Source of the DNA: Streptomyces paludis
Lineage (GTDB): Bacteria; Actinomycetota; Actinomycetes; Streptomycetales; Streptomycetaceae
Direction: 5' to 3'
NCBI RefSeq assembly: GCF_003344965.1
Contig: NZ_CP031194.1
Span: forward strand, 6,324,001-6,388,000
Length of the DNA stretch: 64,000 nt
This document shows positions 54,809 through 62,550 of the stretch, piece after piece. The notes below the pieces were generated by a model. The model saw only the letters and a list, made by a program, of their open reading frames with translations. It was not told where the DNA came from and ran no database searches. Positions within the stretch are counted from its first letter, which is position 1, and the number at the start of each line of letters is the position of its first letter. The position numbers and the translations under genes were made by a program.

Positions 54809-55888
54809 TCACCCGCGCGGCGCGCGCAGCCTGGGGAGCAGCTGGTCGCCGACCCGGCCGATCTCCTGCTTGTAGGGGGTGTCGGAGAGCACGAAGTGGG
54901 TGATGCCGAGCTTGCGGTAGTTGTCCAGCGCCGTGGCGACATCGTCGGGGGAGCCGACCAGCCAGGTGGTCGCGGCCCCGCCGCCGCCGAATCTGCCCGG
55001 GGTGGTGTACAGGCAGGTGTCGAGCACCTCGCCGCGCCGGGCGAGGTCCAGCAGCCGCTGCTGTCCGACCGCCGTTCTGCGGTTGCCTGTCCAGTTGGTC
55101 TCGCCCGCGCCGTCCGCCATCCTCGCGACCTTCGCCTCGGCGTCCCGCCACGCCTCCTCGGTGGTGTCACGTACCACCGTCGTGATCCGCAGCCCGAACT
55201 CCAGCGGCTCGTGCCGGCGTTCCACTTGCTCGCTCAGCGTCTTCAGCCGGTCGATGCGCTGGGCGAGGCCGTCGAGCGGTTCACCCCAGAACAGTTGGAC
55301 ATCGGCCTCGGCCGCCGACACCCGCTCGGCGGCGTCGGACGCGCCGCCGAAGTAGAGCGTCGGATGCGTCCTCCCGCCGGCAGCGGTGTACGGGCCCGGC
55401 GCGACCGTGGATCCGGTGACCTGGAAGTGCTCGCCGCGGAAGGTGACGTTCTCCTCGGTCCACAGGCGCCGCACCAGATGGAGGAACTCCCGCGTACGGG
55501 CGTACCGCGCCGCGGGGTCGACGTTGCCGTCACCGTACGCCTCCGGGTTGTCCAGCCCGCTGACGATGTTGACGAGGACGCGTCCACGGCTGAGCTGGTC
55601 GAGTGTCGCCGCCGCGCTGGCGAAGTTCGCGGGCCGCCAGTAGCCGGGGCGGATCGCGATCAGGGGCTTGAACGTCGTGGTCCTGGCGGCCAGGGCCGTG
55701 GCGACGGTGAAGGTGTCCGGACGTCCCCAGCCGGTGCCGAGGAGCGCGCCGTCCCAGCCGTGCTCCTCGGCCGTACGGGCGAGGTCGGTGGAGTATTCGA
55801 TGGAGCCCCAGCCGGATGTGGTGGGGTCACCCCGGTGGCCCGGTTCGACGGTGTTGGGGATGTACCAGAGGAATTCCGGACTCATCAT
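54809..55888 (-). CDS. SsuD-like FMNH2-dependent alkanesulfonate monooxygenase
   Basis: A 359-residue luciferase-like monooxygenase. Family marks are FLWYIPNTVEPGHRGD, ALLGTGWGRPDTFTVATALA, LIAIRPGYWRPANFASAAAT, GRVLVNIVSGLDNPEAYGDG and THPTLYFGGASDAAERVSA; they resemble SsuD-type enzymes that cleave C-S bonds to sulfite. It needs reduced flavin, which the nearby flavin reductase can provide. Two adjacent ATGs (55888 and 55885) are possible starts, neither with a clear Shine-Dalgarno sequence. It follows the DszC/SfnB-like gene by 74 nt. Confidence 0.9.
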   Translation of the reverse strand: MMSPEFLWYIPNTVEPGHRGDPTTSGWGSIEYSTDLARTAEEHGWDGALLGTGWGRPDTFTVATALAARTTTFKPLIAIRPGYWRPANFASAAATLDQLSRGRVLVNIVSGLDNPEAYGDGNVDPAARYARTREFLHLVRRLWTEENVTFRGEHFQVTGSTVAPGPYTAAGGRTHPTLYFGGASDAAERVSAAEADVQLFWGEPLDGLAQRIDRLKTLSEQVERRHEPLEFGLRITTVVRDTTEEAWRDAEAKVARMADGAGETNWTGNRRTAVGQQRLLDLARRGEVLDTCLYTTPGRFGGGGAATTWLVGSPDDVATALDNYRKLGITHFVLSDTPYKQEIGRVGDQLLPRLRAPRG

Positions 55889-55962
55889 GCATCCGATCGC
55901 TGTGTACGGTGCCGACGCGATACGGGAGACGGCACCGGGACGGGTGGGGAAACGTTGAGGTG

Positions 55963-57120
55963 TCAGAGCGCGGACGGACCGGGCACGCCGGGGACCTGCG
56001 CCGCGGCGCTCGCGAGCTGGGCCGACCGCACCTCGGCGGTCTGGCCCTGGACCTGGACGAACAGCGCCGAACGGGCGTGCAGCTGCGCGGTGTTGTCGGC
56101 GGTGAGGCCGCGGCCGGAACGCGCGACGAGAAGGGCCCGGCTCAGCGCCGACACCGTCTCCCCGGCGGCGACCTTGACCGCGAGCCGCTCCCGGAGACGG
56201 TGCCGGTGATCACCGGCACCCAGCGCCTCGTCGGCCAGCGCGTACGCCCGCTCGCGCAGTTCGGCCACGCGCGGTGCCCACCGCTCGACGAGGACGTCGG
56301 TCCCGCTCTCCTCCCGAAGCTCGTCGAGCACGCGCCGGGCCAGTCCGAAGACATGGGGGCGGGCGTCGCTCGCCTGTGAGCGGTCCGCCGCGCGGTACTC
56401 CGCCAAGGGCTGGACGGTCAGTACGTACGCGTCGGGCACCTCGACGTCATCGAGCAGGACGCGCCGCGTACGGCTCCCGGCGACGGCCGCGAGATCGAGG
56501 GCACTGGCCTTCAGCCGGTCGCCGACCGGGACCAGGGCGACAACGACACGCTCGGACGCGGCCTCCACCGCGGCGAGGACGAGGACCGAGTTGAGCCCCC
56601 AGCCGCTGACCCAGGAGAGGGTGCCGCCGAACCGCCATCCGTCGCCGGAGCGCGTGGCGGCGATACAGCGGCCGGGGAACCGCCGTACGTCGCTGAGGCC
56701 GGCGCCGACCAGCACCTCGCCGCGCAGCACCCGGTCCGCCCAGGGATGGCGCGCGCCCTCCGCGTGGAGCCTCGCGACGCGTTCGACGGTCGGCGCGTGC
56801 TGTGCCCACACCAGCCAGGTGTTGAAGCACGCGTGCGCGAGCAGCTCGTGCAGCCGGCGGTCGGCGGCACGGCCGAGCGCGGCCCCGCCGAACTCCGGCG
56901 GCGCGAGGTGGTTGAGCGCTCCCAGCGACCCCAGCGCCGTGATGGTCCCGGCGGTCACTCCATGGCGGTCGGTCTCGACCGCCCGGGGAAGCAGCACTTC
57001 CCGGCTGAACCGCTCCACCCTCGCGACGAGCGGATCGTGCTGATCATGGCGATCGTGCTGATCGTGGTGATCGTGGTGATGGGAGGAAACGGGGACATGG
57101 TGATCCGCGGAGCGGGTCAT
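55963..57120 (-). CDS. Acyl-CoA dehydrogenase-like flavoprotein (DszC/SfnB type)
   Basis: A 385-residue protein of the acyl-CoA dehydrogenase fold, first main gene of the minus arm. LGALNHLAPPEFGGAALGRA, GRCIAATRSGDGWRFGGTLS and WVSGWGLNSVLVLAAVE match the fold. In sulfur-starvation operons such proteins (DszC, SfnB) act as flavin monooxygenases, not dehydrogenases. An unusual N-terminal run SHHHDHHDQHDRHDQHD (residues about 12-29) could bind metal. AAGGA lies 6 nt before the ATG. A cysteine leader peptide ends 58 nt upstream. Confidence 0.85.
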   Translation of the reverse strand: MTRSADHHVPVSSHHHDHHDQHDRHDQHDPLVARVERFSREVLLPRAVETDRHGVTAGTITALGSLGALNHLAPPEFGGAALGRAADRRLHELLAHACFNTWLVWAQHAPTVERVARLHAEGARHPWADRVLRGEVLVGAGLSDVRRFPGRCIAATRSGDGWRFGGTLSWVSGWGLNSVLVLAAVEAASERVVVALVPVGDRLKASALDLAAVAGSRTRRVLLDDVEVPDAYVLTVQPLAEYRAADRSQASDARPHVFGLARRVLDELREESGTDVLVERWAPRVAELRERAYALADEALGAGDHRHRLRERLAVKVAAGETVSALSRALLVARSGRGLTADNTAQLHARSALFVQVQGQTAEVRSAQLASAAAQVPGVPGPSAL

Positions 57121-57178
57121 GGGAGGTCCTTGCGGTACGGAAGGGAGCGGCGCGGAACAGGGCGGCGGATCAGGCGGA

Positions 57179-57250
57179 TCAACACTGCGCGCTGGACACG
57201 CGAAGGAGGTCGACGCAGCGCTCACTCGTCAGGAGCAGGACCTCACACAT
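57179..57250 (-). CDS. Cysteine-containing leader peptide, minus arm
   Basis: A 23-codon ORF ending Cys-stop. Its core LLTSERCVDLLRVSSA is shared with the plus-strand leader at 57418. It matches the actinobacterial sulfur-operon leader type (xHVDLxRVxSAxC), in which slow translation of cysteine codons senses cysteine supply. Cysteines are at positions 2, 12 and 23. The ATG is 7 nt after the -10 hexamer and has no Shine-Dalgarno sequence, so it is probably leaderless. Confidence 0.85.
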   Translation of the reverse strand: MCEVLLLTSERCVDLLRVSSAQC

Positions 57251-57257
57251 GCGATCG

Positions 57258-57286
57258 AGTCTGTGTGTGACCGTGCGGAATGTCAA
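57258..57286 (-). promoter_or_regulatory. Promoter of minus-arm sulfur operon
   Basis: TTGACA-N17-CAGACT on the minus strand, 7 nt before the leader ATG. Both hexamers are identical to those of the divergent plus-strand promoter. Confidence 0.82.
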
Positions 57287-57379
57287 TGAAGCCTCACCCG
57301 CTCCGGGCGCCCGGCACGGTGGTGTGTTGTGAACGGAAGATGACCGCGGAGCGGCGATATTCCACTGGTCAAGACATGG

Positions 57380-57409
57380 TTGACAAGAAAAGCCGGCCCA
57401 CCACAGACT
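57380..57409 (+). promoter_or_regulatory. Promoter of plus-arm sulfur operon
   Basis: TTGACA-N18-CAGACT, 8 nt before the leader ATG at 57418. The same hexamers occur in the minus-strand promoter at 57258-57286, with the two -35 elements 93 nt apart. Confidence 0.82.
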
Positions 57410-57417
57410 CTGTCGGC

Positions 57418-57492
57418 ATGACCCCGGAACCCCTGCTGACCAGTGAGCGCTGTGTCGACCTGCTCAGGGTCTCCAGCGCACGGTGTAGCTGA
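57418..57492 (+). CDS. Cysteine-containing leader peptide, plus arm
   Basis: A 24-residue ORF with the core TSERCVDLLRVSSA followed by Arg-Cys-Ser and stop. Apart from its N-terminus it is nearly identical to the minus-strand leader. Its start lies 8 nt after the -10 element, so it is probably leaderless. It precedes the monooxygenase operon by 304 nt. Family knowledge: such peptides sit upstream of sulfur assimilation genes in actinobacteria and are cysteine-responsive. Confidence 0.87.
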   Translation: MTPEPLLTSERCVDLLRVSSARCS

Positions 57493-57796
57493 CCTCGGTC
57501 GCCCGATCCCGCGCGTGCCCTGCTGACACCGCCGGTCGGTAACGCCTCTTTTATCCCGTTGCACTCCTCGTCGCACGGCAGAGCCGAAGCGCCCCACGCC
57601 GCTCCCTCACCCACACCTGTGGTGTGGACGAGCTGTTGTGCGCCCGCTCGTCGCGCCCCTGTCCGCCGGGCGTGACACGGCACCGGCCGGCCCGGTCCTC
57701 TCCGCGACTTCGTCGTCGACGGTGTCACCCCCGATTCTTCGTACGACCACGGCCGCCCGTTCCCGGGCGGGGCAGTAACCAGGAGGGGCAGTAACA
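57493..57796 (+). promoter_or_regulatory. Transcribed leader region, probable attenuator
   Basis: A 304-nt stretch between leader peptide and first structural gene. C exceeds G over long parts (for example CTCCCTCACCCACACC near 57602-57617), as in Rho-utilisation sites, and no strong terminator with a U-run is seen. A small hairpin CCACACC-TGT-GGTGTGG lies at 57611-57627. GGGGCAGTAAC is repeated just before the start codon at 57797. No gene is present. Confidence 0.55.
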
Positions 57797-59056
57797 GTGA
57801 CTCGCCACTTGCGTATCAACGTCAATATCCTCAACGCCGGTGTTTTCGGCGGCTCGTGGCGCTACCCCGGAACGGACGGGCTGGCGAGCTACACGATCGA
57901 GCACTACACCGCGATCGCGAAGAAGGCGGAGGCGGCCAAGCTTGACGCGGTGTTCCTCGCCGACGGCCCGGTCATCGAGCCACTCGTACGCCACCGGCCC
58001 GGCAACAGCCTGGAGCCGACCACCGTACTGGCGCGGATCGCCGCTCAGACCGAACGCATCGGGCTGATCGGGACCCTGTCGTCGAGCTACAACGACCCGG
58101 CCGAACTCGCGCGTCGCGTGGGCGACTTGGACTTCATCAGCGGTGGCCGGATCGGCTGGAACGTCGTCACCACCGCCGGAGCCGCCGCCGCGCGCAACTT
58201 CGGCCGGACGGGCGAACCCGAACACGCCCTGCGCTACCGCAGGGCGGCGGACTTCACCCGGCGGGTCGTCGCCCAGTGGGCGGAGCGCCGCACCTTCGCC
58301 TCCCCGCAGGGACGCCCCGTTGTGGTCCAGGCCGGTGGCTCCAGCGACGGCCGCCGCCTGGCCTCCCAGGTCGGTGAGGTGATCTTCTCCGCGGACCAGG
58401 ACATCGACCGCGCCCGGGCGTTCCGCGACGAAATCCGCGCGGGCGCGGTGGAGTTCGGGCGCCGCCCCGACGATGTCGTCGTCCTGCCCGGTCTGTCGAC
58501 CGTGCTCGGCAGTACGGAGGAAGAGGCCCGCCGGCGGCGCGAGACGCTGGACGAGATCCTCCCCGACGCGTACGCGCGCCAACGCCTCGCGGGCCAGCTC
58601 GGCATCTCGCTGGAGGGACTGCCGTACGACGAGCCCCTCCCACGCGGCCTGCTGGTCGAGCCGGACGACGCCGGTGGCTCGCAGACCTTCTACCGGATCG
58701 TCAAAGCCATCATCGACAGGGAGAACCCGCCCCTCGGCGCGCTCCTGCGCAGGCTGAGCGGCGGTGGCGGCCACCGGATCGTCGTCGGCACCCCCGAGCA
58801 GGTCGCCGACGACATCCAGCGCTGGTTCCAGGAGGGCGCGGCCGACGGCTTCAACGTCATGCCGGACGTACTGCCCTCGGGCTTCGACGACTTCGCCGAT
58901 CAGCTGATCCCCGAACTCCAGCGCCGCGGCCTGTTCCGCCGTGAGTACGACGACACCACGCTCCGGGGCCACCTGGGCCTCGACGTGCCGGACCGCCCGC
59001 GTGACCGGCCGCGTGAGCCCGCCCTGTCCCACGACGTACTCGAAGCCGCCCGCTAG
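57797..59056 (+). CDS. NtaA/SnaA/DszA-family FMN-dependent monooxygenase
   Basis: A 419-residue luciferase-like monooxygenase of the DszA/NtaA type: FLADGPVIEPLVRHRPGNSL with EPTTVLARIAAQTERIGLIG, DLDFISGGRIGWNVVTTAG, and the C-terminal signature EGAADGFNVMPDVLPSGFDD. These enzymes use FMNH2 to oxidise sulfones, sulfonates or aminoacetates. GTG at 57797 has AGGAGGGG 8 nt upstream. It is the first structural gene of the plus arm. It is somewhat shorter than DszA (about 450 residues). Confidence 0.92.
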   Translation: MTRHLRINVNILNAGVFGGSWRYPGTDGLASYTIEHYTAIAKKAEAAKLDAVFLADGPVIEPLVRHRPGNSLEPTTVLARIAAQTERIGLIGTLSSSYNDPAELARRVGDLDFISGGRIGWNVVTTAGAAAARNFGRTGEPEHALRYRRAADFTRRVVAQWAERRTFASPQGRPVVVQAGGSSDGRRLASQVGEVIFSADQDIDRARAFRDEIRAGAVEFGRRPDDVVVLPGLSTVLGSTEEEARRRRETLDEILPDAYARQRLAGQLGISLEGLPYDEPLPRGLLVEPDDAGGSQTFYRIVKAIIDRENPPLGALLRRLSGGGGHRIVVGTPEQVADDIQRWFQEGAADGFNVMPDVLPSGFDDFADQLIPELQRRGLFRREYDDTTLRGHLGLDVPDRPRDRPREPALSHDVLEAAR

Positions 59057-59117
59057 CCCGTCAGCCCATCGCCACACCAGCACGTCAGTACACCAGCTCA
59101 GGAGGAACGAACACCCC

Positions 59118-60050
59118 ATGACCACAGCCATCGTCCTCGACCTCACGGTCGGGGTCTCCCTCTCCGTCCCCGAAGCGGCGGAGATCGCCGCGGTCGCCCG
59201 TGACACCGGGGTGAGCGCGGTGCGGCTGCTCGACGGCGCCCCGGACGACGTACTCGACACCACACCGGTCGCCGCCTATCTCGCCGCCCGCTTCCCCGAG
59301 CTGGGCTGGATCGTCGACAGCCCGACCACCCACAACGCCCCCTACAACCTCGCCCGCCGTGTGCTGTCGCTGGACCGCGCCACCGCGGGCCGTACGGGAC
59401 TGGCCCTCCGCGCGGGGGACGGCGACGAGGTCAGCGAGGCCGCGGCGCCCGACGCCACGGCCGGTGAGCGGCACCGGCGATGGGCCGAATACGCGGATGT
59501 CCTCACCCGGCTGTGGGAGAGCTTCCCCGCGACGGCGCTCCTCGGTGACCAGGCCGCCGGTGTCTTCGCGCAGGACACACTCATCAAGCCGATCGACCAC
59601 GAGGGCCGCTTCTACCGGGTGGCCGGTCCGCTCGACGGACCGTCGTCGCCGCAGGGCCGGCCGGTGCTTGTCGCCGACGCCCGCGACGATCTGGACTGGA
59701 ACGATGTCGTCGCGGTCGCGGACGCCGTCGTGGTCCCCCGGGACCGTACCCCGGAGGCCGCCGCGCGGCTGGCCGAGGCGCTCGAACGGGCCGGCCGGCC
59801 GCGTCGGGAGGTCGCGCTGCTCAGACGGGTGGAACTGCCGGCGGACGACACGGACGCGGCGGCGACCGCCGCCGAACTGGCCGACTGGACCGCCCGGCAC
59901 GCCTTCGACGGGCTGGAGTTGGCGCCGACGGGCGACCCCGGCCGGATCCCCGCCCTGCTGCGCGCCCTCGTACCGCGGCTGAACCCTTCCGCCGGACCTA
60001 CCCTGCGCGCGGCCCTGGGCCTGCCCGAGCTGATCGGAGCCGGATCATGA
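59118..60050 (+). CDS. Short luciferase-like flavoprotein
   Basis: A 310-residue protein with a degenerate luciferase-like barrel: VSAVRLLDGAPDDV and DSPTTHNAPYNLARRVLSLDRA TAG-type segments align with NtaA proteins (SSTTYNSPYNLARRFNALDH in the last gene of the window), but the active-site SGGRxGWNVVT motif is replaced by ATAGRTGLALRAG. It may be a non-catalytic partner or have another substrate. AGGAGG precedes the ATG. The next gene overlaps it by 4 nt. Confidence 0.8.
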   Translation: MTTAIVLDLTVGVSLSVPEAAEIAAVARDTGVSAVRLLDGAPDDVLDTTPVAAYLAARFPELGWIVDSPTTHNAPYNLARRVLSLDRATAGRTGLALRAGDGDEVSEAAAPDATAGERHRRWAEYADVLTRLWESFPATALLGDQAAGVFAQDTLIKPIDHEGRFYRVAGPLDGPSSPQGRPVLVADARDDLDWNDVVAVADAVVVPRDRTPEAAARLAEALERAGRPRREVALLRRVELPADDTDAAATAAELADWTARHAFDGLELAPTGDPGRIPALLRALVPRLNPSAGPTLRAALGLPELIGAGS

Positions 60051-61336
60051 CCGAGACACTCCACACTTCCCAACATGCCGCCGACCACACGCCCGACCAC
60101 ACCGCCGACCGCACCACCGACCGCACCACCGCCATTGCCGCCGACCGGGCGACCGCGCCCACGGTCGCCGGTATCCGTACGGCGATCGCCCCCGTCCTCG
60201 CCGAACTGGCGGCCACCGCCCGCCGCCGCGAGGGCACCCGGGACTACCCGTTCGAGCAGGTACGCGCCCTCGCCGACGCCCGGCTGGTCTCCCTCGGCAT
60301 CCCCGCCGAGGACGGCGGCGCGGGCGGCACACTCCGTGAGGTGGTCGAGGTAATCATCGACCTCGCCCGAGCCGACTCCAATGTCGCACAGGCGCTACGG
60401 GCAAGCTTTCTGACGGCCAATCAGGTCACCACGCGCCGTGATCTGCCCCACCGCCAACGCTCGGTCGAACGGCTGCTGCGCGGGGACCTCTTCGCCGGCA
60501 CCGGCAACGAACGGACCGGTGGCGCGAGCGGCTCCGTCAGCACCACCGTCCGCCGGGACGGCAACGGCACCGGCCATGTGCTCAACGGTACGAAGTACTA
60601 CAGCACGGGCGGCCTCTACGCCGACTGGTTCGGCGGCACCGCGGTCGACGAGAACGGTGACACCGTCCACTTCACCGTTCCCACCGGCCGGGAGGGCGTC
60701 GAGCTGGTCGACGACTTCGACGCCGTTGGCCAGCGCCTCACGGCCAGCGGAAGCACCCGGCTGACCGATGTACGCGTCACCGACGACGAACTCACACGCA
60801 CCGACCGGGCCACCCTGCCCAATCCCTGGCTGGGCACGTTCGCCCAGATCTATCTGGCCTCGATCCAGGCGGGCATTGCCGCCGCCGCGCTCGACGACGC
60901 GATCTGGTTCGGCCGGGAGAAGGCCCGTCCGATCAAACACAGCACGGCGGACAGGAGCACCGACGACCCCTATGTCCGGCAGGCCGTCGGCCGGATCGCG
61001 GCCCGCGCGCACGCCGCCCGCTCCTCCGTCGTCGTCGCCGCCGAGACACTGCACCGGCTCCGCCACACACCCGCCCACGAGGTACGGGCGGCGGGCGCCG
61101 ACGCCGCCGTCACGGTCGCCCAGGCGCAGTACGTCGCCATCGAGTCGGCGTTCGAAGCGGCCGAGCTGCTCTTCGACGTGGGCGGAGGCTCCGCCACCAG
61201 CCGTGAGTACGCCTTCGACCGGCACTGGCGCAATGCCCGGACCGTCGCCAACCACAACCCCCGGGACTGGAAGGCCGCCGTGGTCGGCGCCTACCACCTC
61301 ACCGGTGAGGAACCGCCGATCACCGGGCTGTTCTGA
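60047..61336 (+). CDS. DszC/SfnB-like acyl-CoA dehydrogenase-fold monooxygenase
   Basis: A 429-residue flavoprotein of the acyl-CoA dehydrogenase fold close to DszC/SfnB: LVSLGIPAEDGGAGGTLREV, DSNVAQALRASFLTANQV, LNGTKYYSTGGLYADWF and the C-terminal SREYAFDRHWRNARTVANHN are typical of sulfur-acquisition members and of flavin-dependent monooxygenases. The first 35 residues are a Thr/Asp/His repeat (DHTPDHTADRTTDRTT) that is probably disordered. ATG overlaps the previous stop (ATGA). Confidence 0.9.
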   Translation: MTETLHTSQHAADHTPDHTADRTTDRTTAIAADRATAPTVAGIRTAIAPVLAELAATARRREGTRDYPFEQVRALADARLVSLGIPAEDGGAGGTLREVVEVIIDLARADSNVAQALRASFLTANQVTTRRDLPHRQRSVERLLRGDLFAGTGNERTGGASGSVSTTVRRDGNGTGHVLNGTKYYSTGGLYADWFGGTAVDENGDTVHFTVPTGREGVELVDDFDAVGQRLTASGSTRLTDVRVTDDELTRTDRATLPNPWLGTFAQIYLASIQAGIAAAALDDAIWFGREKARPIKHSTADRSTDDPYVRQAVGRIAARAHAARSSVVVAAETLHRLRHTPAHEVRAAGADAAVTVAQAQYVAIESAFEAAELLFDVGGGSATSREYAFDRHWRNARTVANHNPRDWKAAVVGAYHLTGEEPPITGLF

Positions 61337-61430
61337 CGAGCGACGCGCGCCACGCCCAGCGGCCCGCGACCACCCCTTCCGCCTCATCCGCCTTTCCGCC
61401 CATTCCCCTCACTCCGAACGGACTTGACCC

Positions 61431-62468
61431 ATGCCGGCCCATGGCCCCACCGAGACCACCTACCGTGCCGCGGACGACCGCTACGAGAAGCTGGAGTACC
61501 GCCGTACCGGGAGTTCGGGCCTCGATCTGCCCGCCTTCTCCTTCGGCCTCTGGCAGAAGTTCGGCACCGACTACCCGTACGAGACACAGCGCGAGATCGT
61601 GCTGCACGCCTTCGACCTCGGGATCACCCACTTCGACAACGCCAACCGCTACGGCCCGCCGCACCGCGCCGCCGAGAAGTTCTTCGGCCGGGTGCTGAGC
61701 AGGGATCTCGCGCCGCACCGCGACGAGCTGATCCTGTCGACCAAGGCGGGCAACCCGATCGGCCCGAGCCCGTATCTCAAGGGCGGCTCCCGCAAGTCGC
61801 TGCTGACCTCGCTCGACCACAGCCTGCGGGACCTCGGCACCGACTACGTCGATATCTTCTACAGCCACAGTCCCGACCCCGCCACCCCGCTGGAGGAGAC
61901 CGTCGGCGCACTGGTCAGCGCGGTCGGCTCGGGCAAGGCGCTGTACGCCGGACTCTCCAACTACAGCCCCGAACGCGCCCATGAGGCGGCCGAGTTGCTC
62001 CGCGCCGCAGGCGTCCCGCTGCTGGTCCACCAGCCGAGGTACTCGATCTTCGACCGGCGGCCCGAGACCGGCGGGCTGCTCAAGCTCGCCGCAGAGGACG
62101 GCTTCGGCCTCGTCGTCTACAGCCCGCTCGCCCAGGGACTGCTGACCGACAAGTACCTCGACGGCGCGATCCCCCAGGGGGCCCGGGCCCACAACAGCGC
62201 CTTCCTCTCACCCGACGCGATCGACGACGGCTACCGCGAGCGGGCGAAGGCGCTCAACGAGATCGCCCGGGGGCGCGGACAGTCCCTGGCGCAGCTCGCG
62301 TTGCAGTGGGTGCTGCGGCAGCCCCAGGTGACCAGCGCGATCATCGGCGCGAGTTCCACATGGCAGCTGGACCACAACGTCACCGCACTGGACTTCCCGC
62401 CCCTGACCGAGGAGGAGCTGGCGCTCATCGATCGGTACGACGGCAGCGGGGCCGGCGCCGATGCCTGA
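61431..62468 (+). CDS. Aldo/keto reductase (YghZ/Kv-beta-like)
   Basis: A 345-residue AKR resembling the L-glyceraldehyde-3-phosphate reductase (YghZ) subfamily: KLEYRRTGSSGLDLPAFSFG, catalytic Asp and Tyr in FDNANRYGPPH, Lys in ILSTKAGNPIG, His in DIFYSHSPDP and SAIIGASSTWQLDHN for NADPH. It is probably an aldehyde reductase for carbon released by the monooxygenases. The last codons fall in a tandem repeat that continues into the next gene. Confidence 0.9.
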   Translation: MPAHGPTETTYRAADDRYEKLEYRRTGSSGLDLPAFSFGLWQKFGTDYPYETQREIVLHAFDLGITHFDNANRYGPPHRAAEKFFGRVLSRDLAPHRDELILSTKAGNPIGPSPYLKGGSRKSLLTSLDHSLRDLGTDYVDIFYSHSPDPATPLEETVGALVSAVGSGKALYAGLSNYSPERAHEAAELLRAAGVPLLVHQPRYSIFDRRPETGGLLKLAAEDGFGLVVYSPLAQGLLTDKYLDGAIPQGARAHNSAFLSPDAIDDGYRERAKALNEIARGRGQSLAQLALQWVLRQPQVTSAIIGASSTWQLDHNVTALDFPPLTEEELALIDRYDGSGAGADA

Positions 62469-62550
62469 GACGGCAACGGGACCGGCGCCCATCGCTGAGA
62501 CGGCAGCGGGACCGGCGCCCACCGTTGAGACGGTGGCCGCGATCGGCGCC
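62439..62550 (+). repeat. 30-nt tandem repeat across AKR/monooxygenase overlap
   Basis: About four units of GAGACGGCAGCGGGACCGGC plus GCC(C/G)A-type ends, period 28-30 nt, begin in the AKR 3' end (62439) and fill the first 30 codons of the next gene, which overlaps the AKR by 8 nt. The repeat encodes Glu-Thr-Ala-x-Gly-Pro-Ala-Pro units in the second gene. Confidence 0.8.

Noticed and set aside
54606..55170. Alternative minus-strand frames downstream of the SsuD-like gene
   Set aside because: They are frame-shifted shadows of the monooxygenase 3' end with no start signal or conserved motif.
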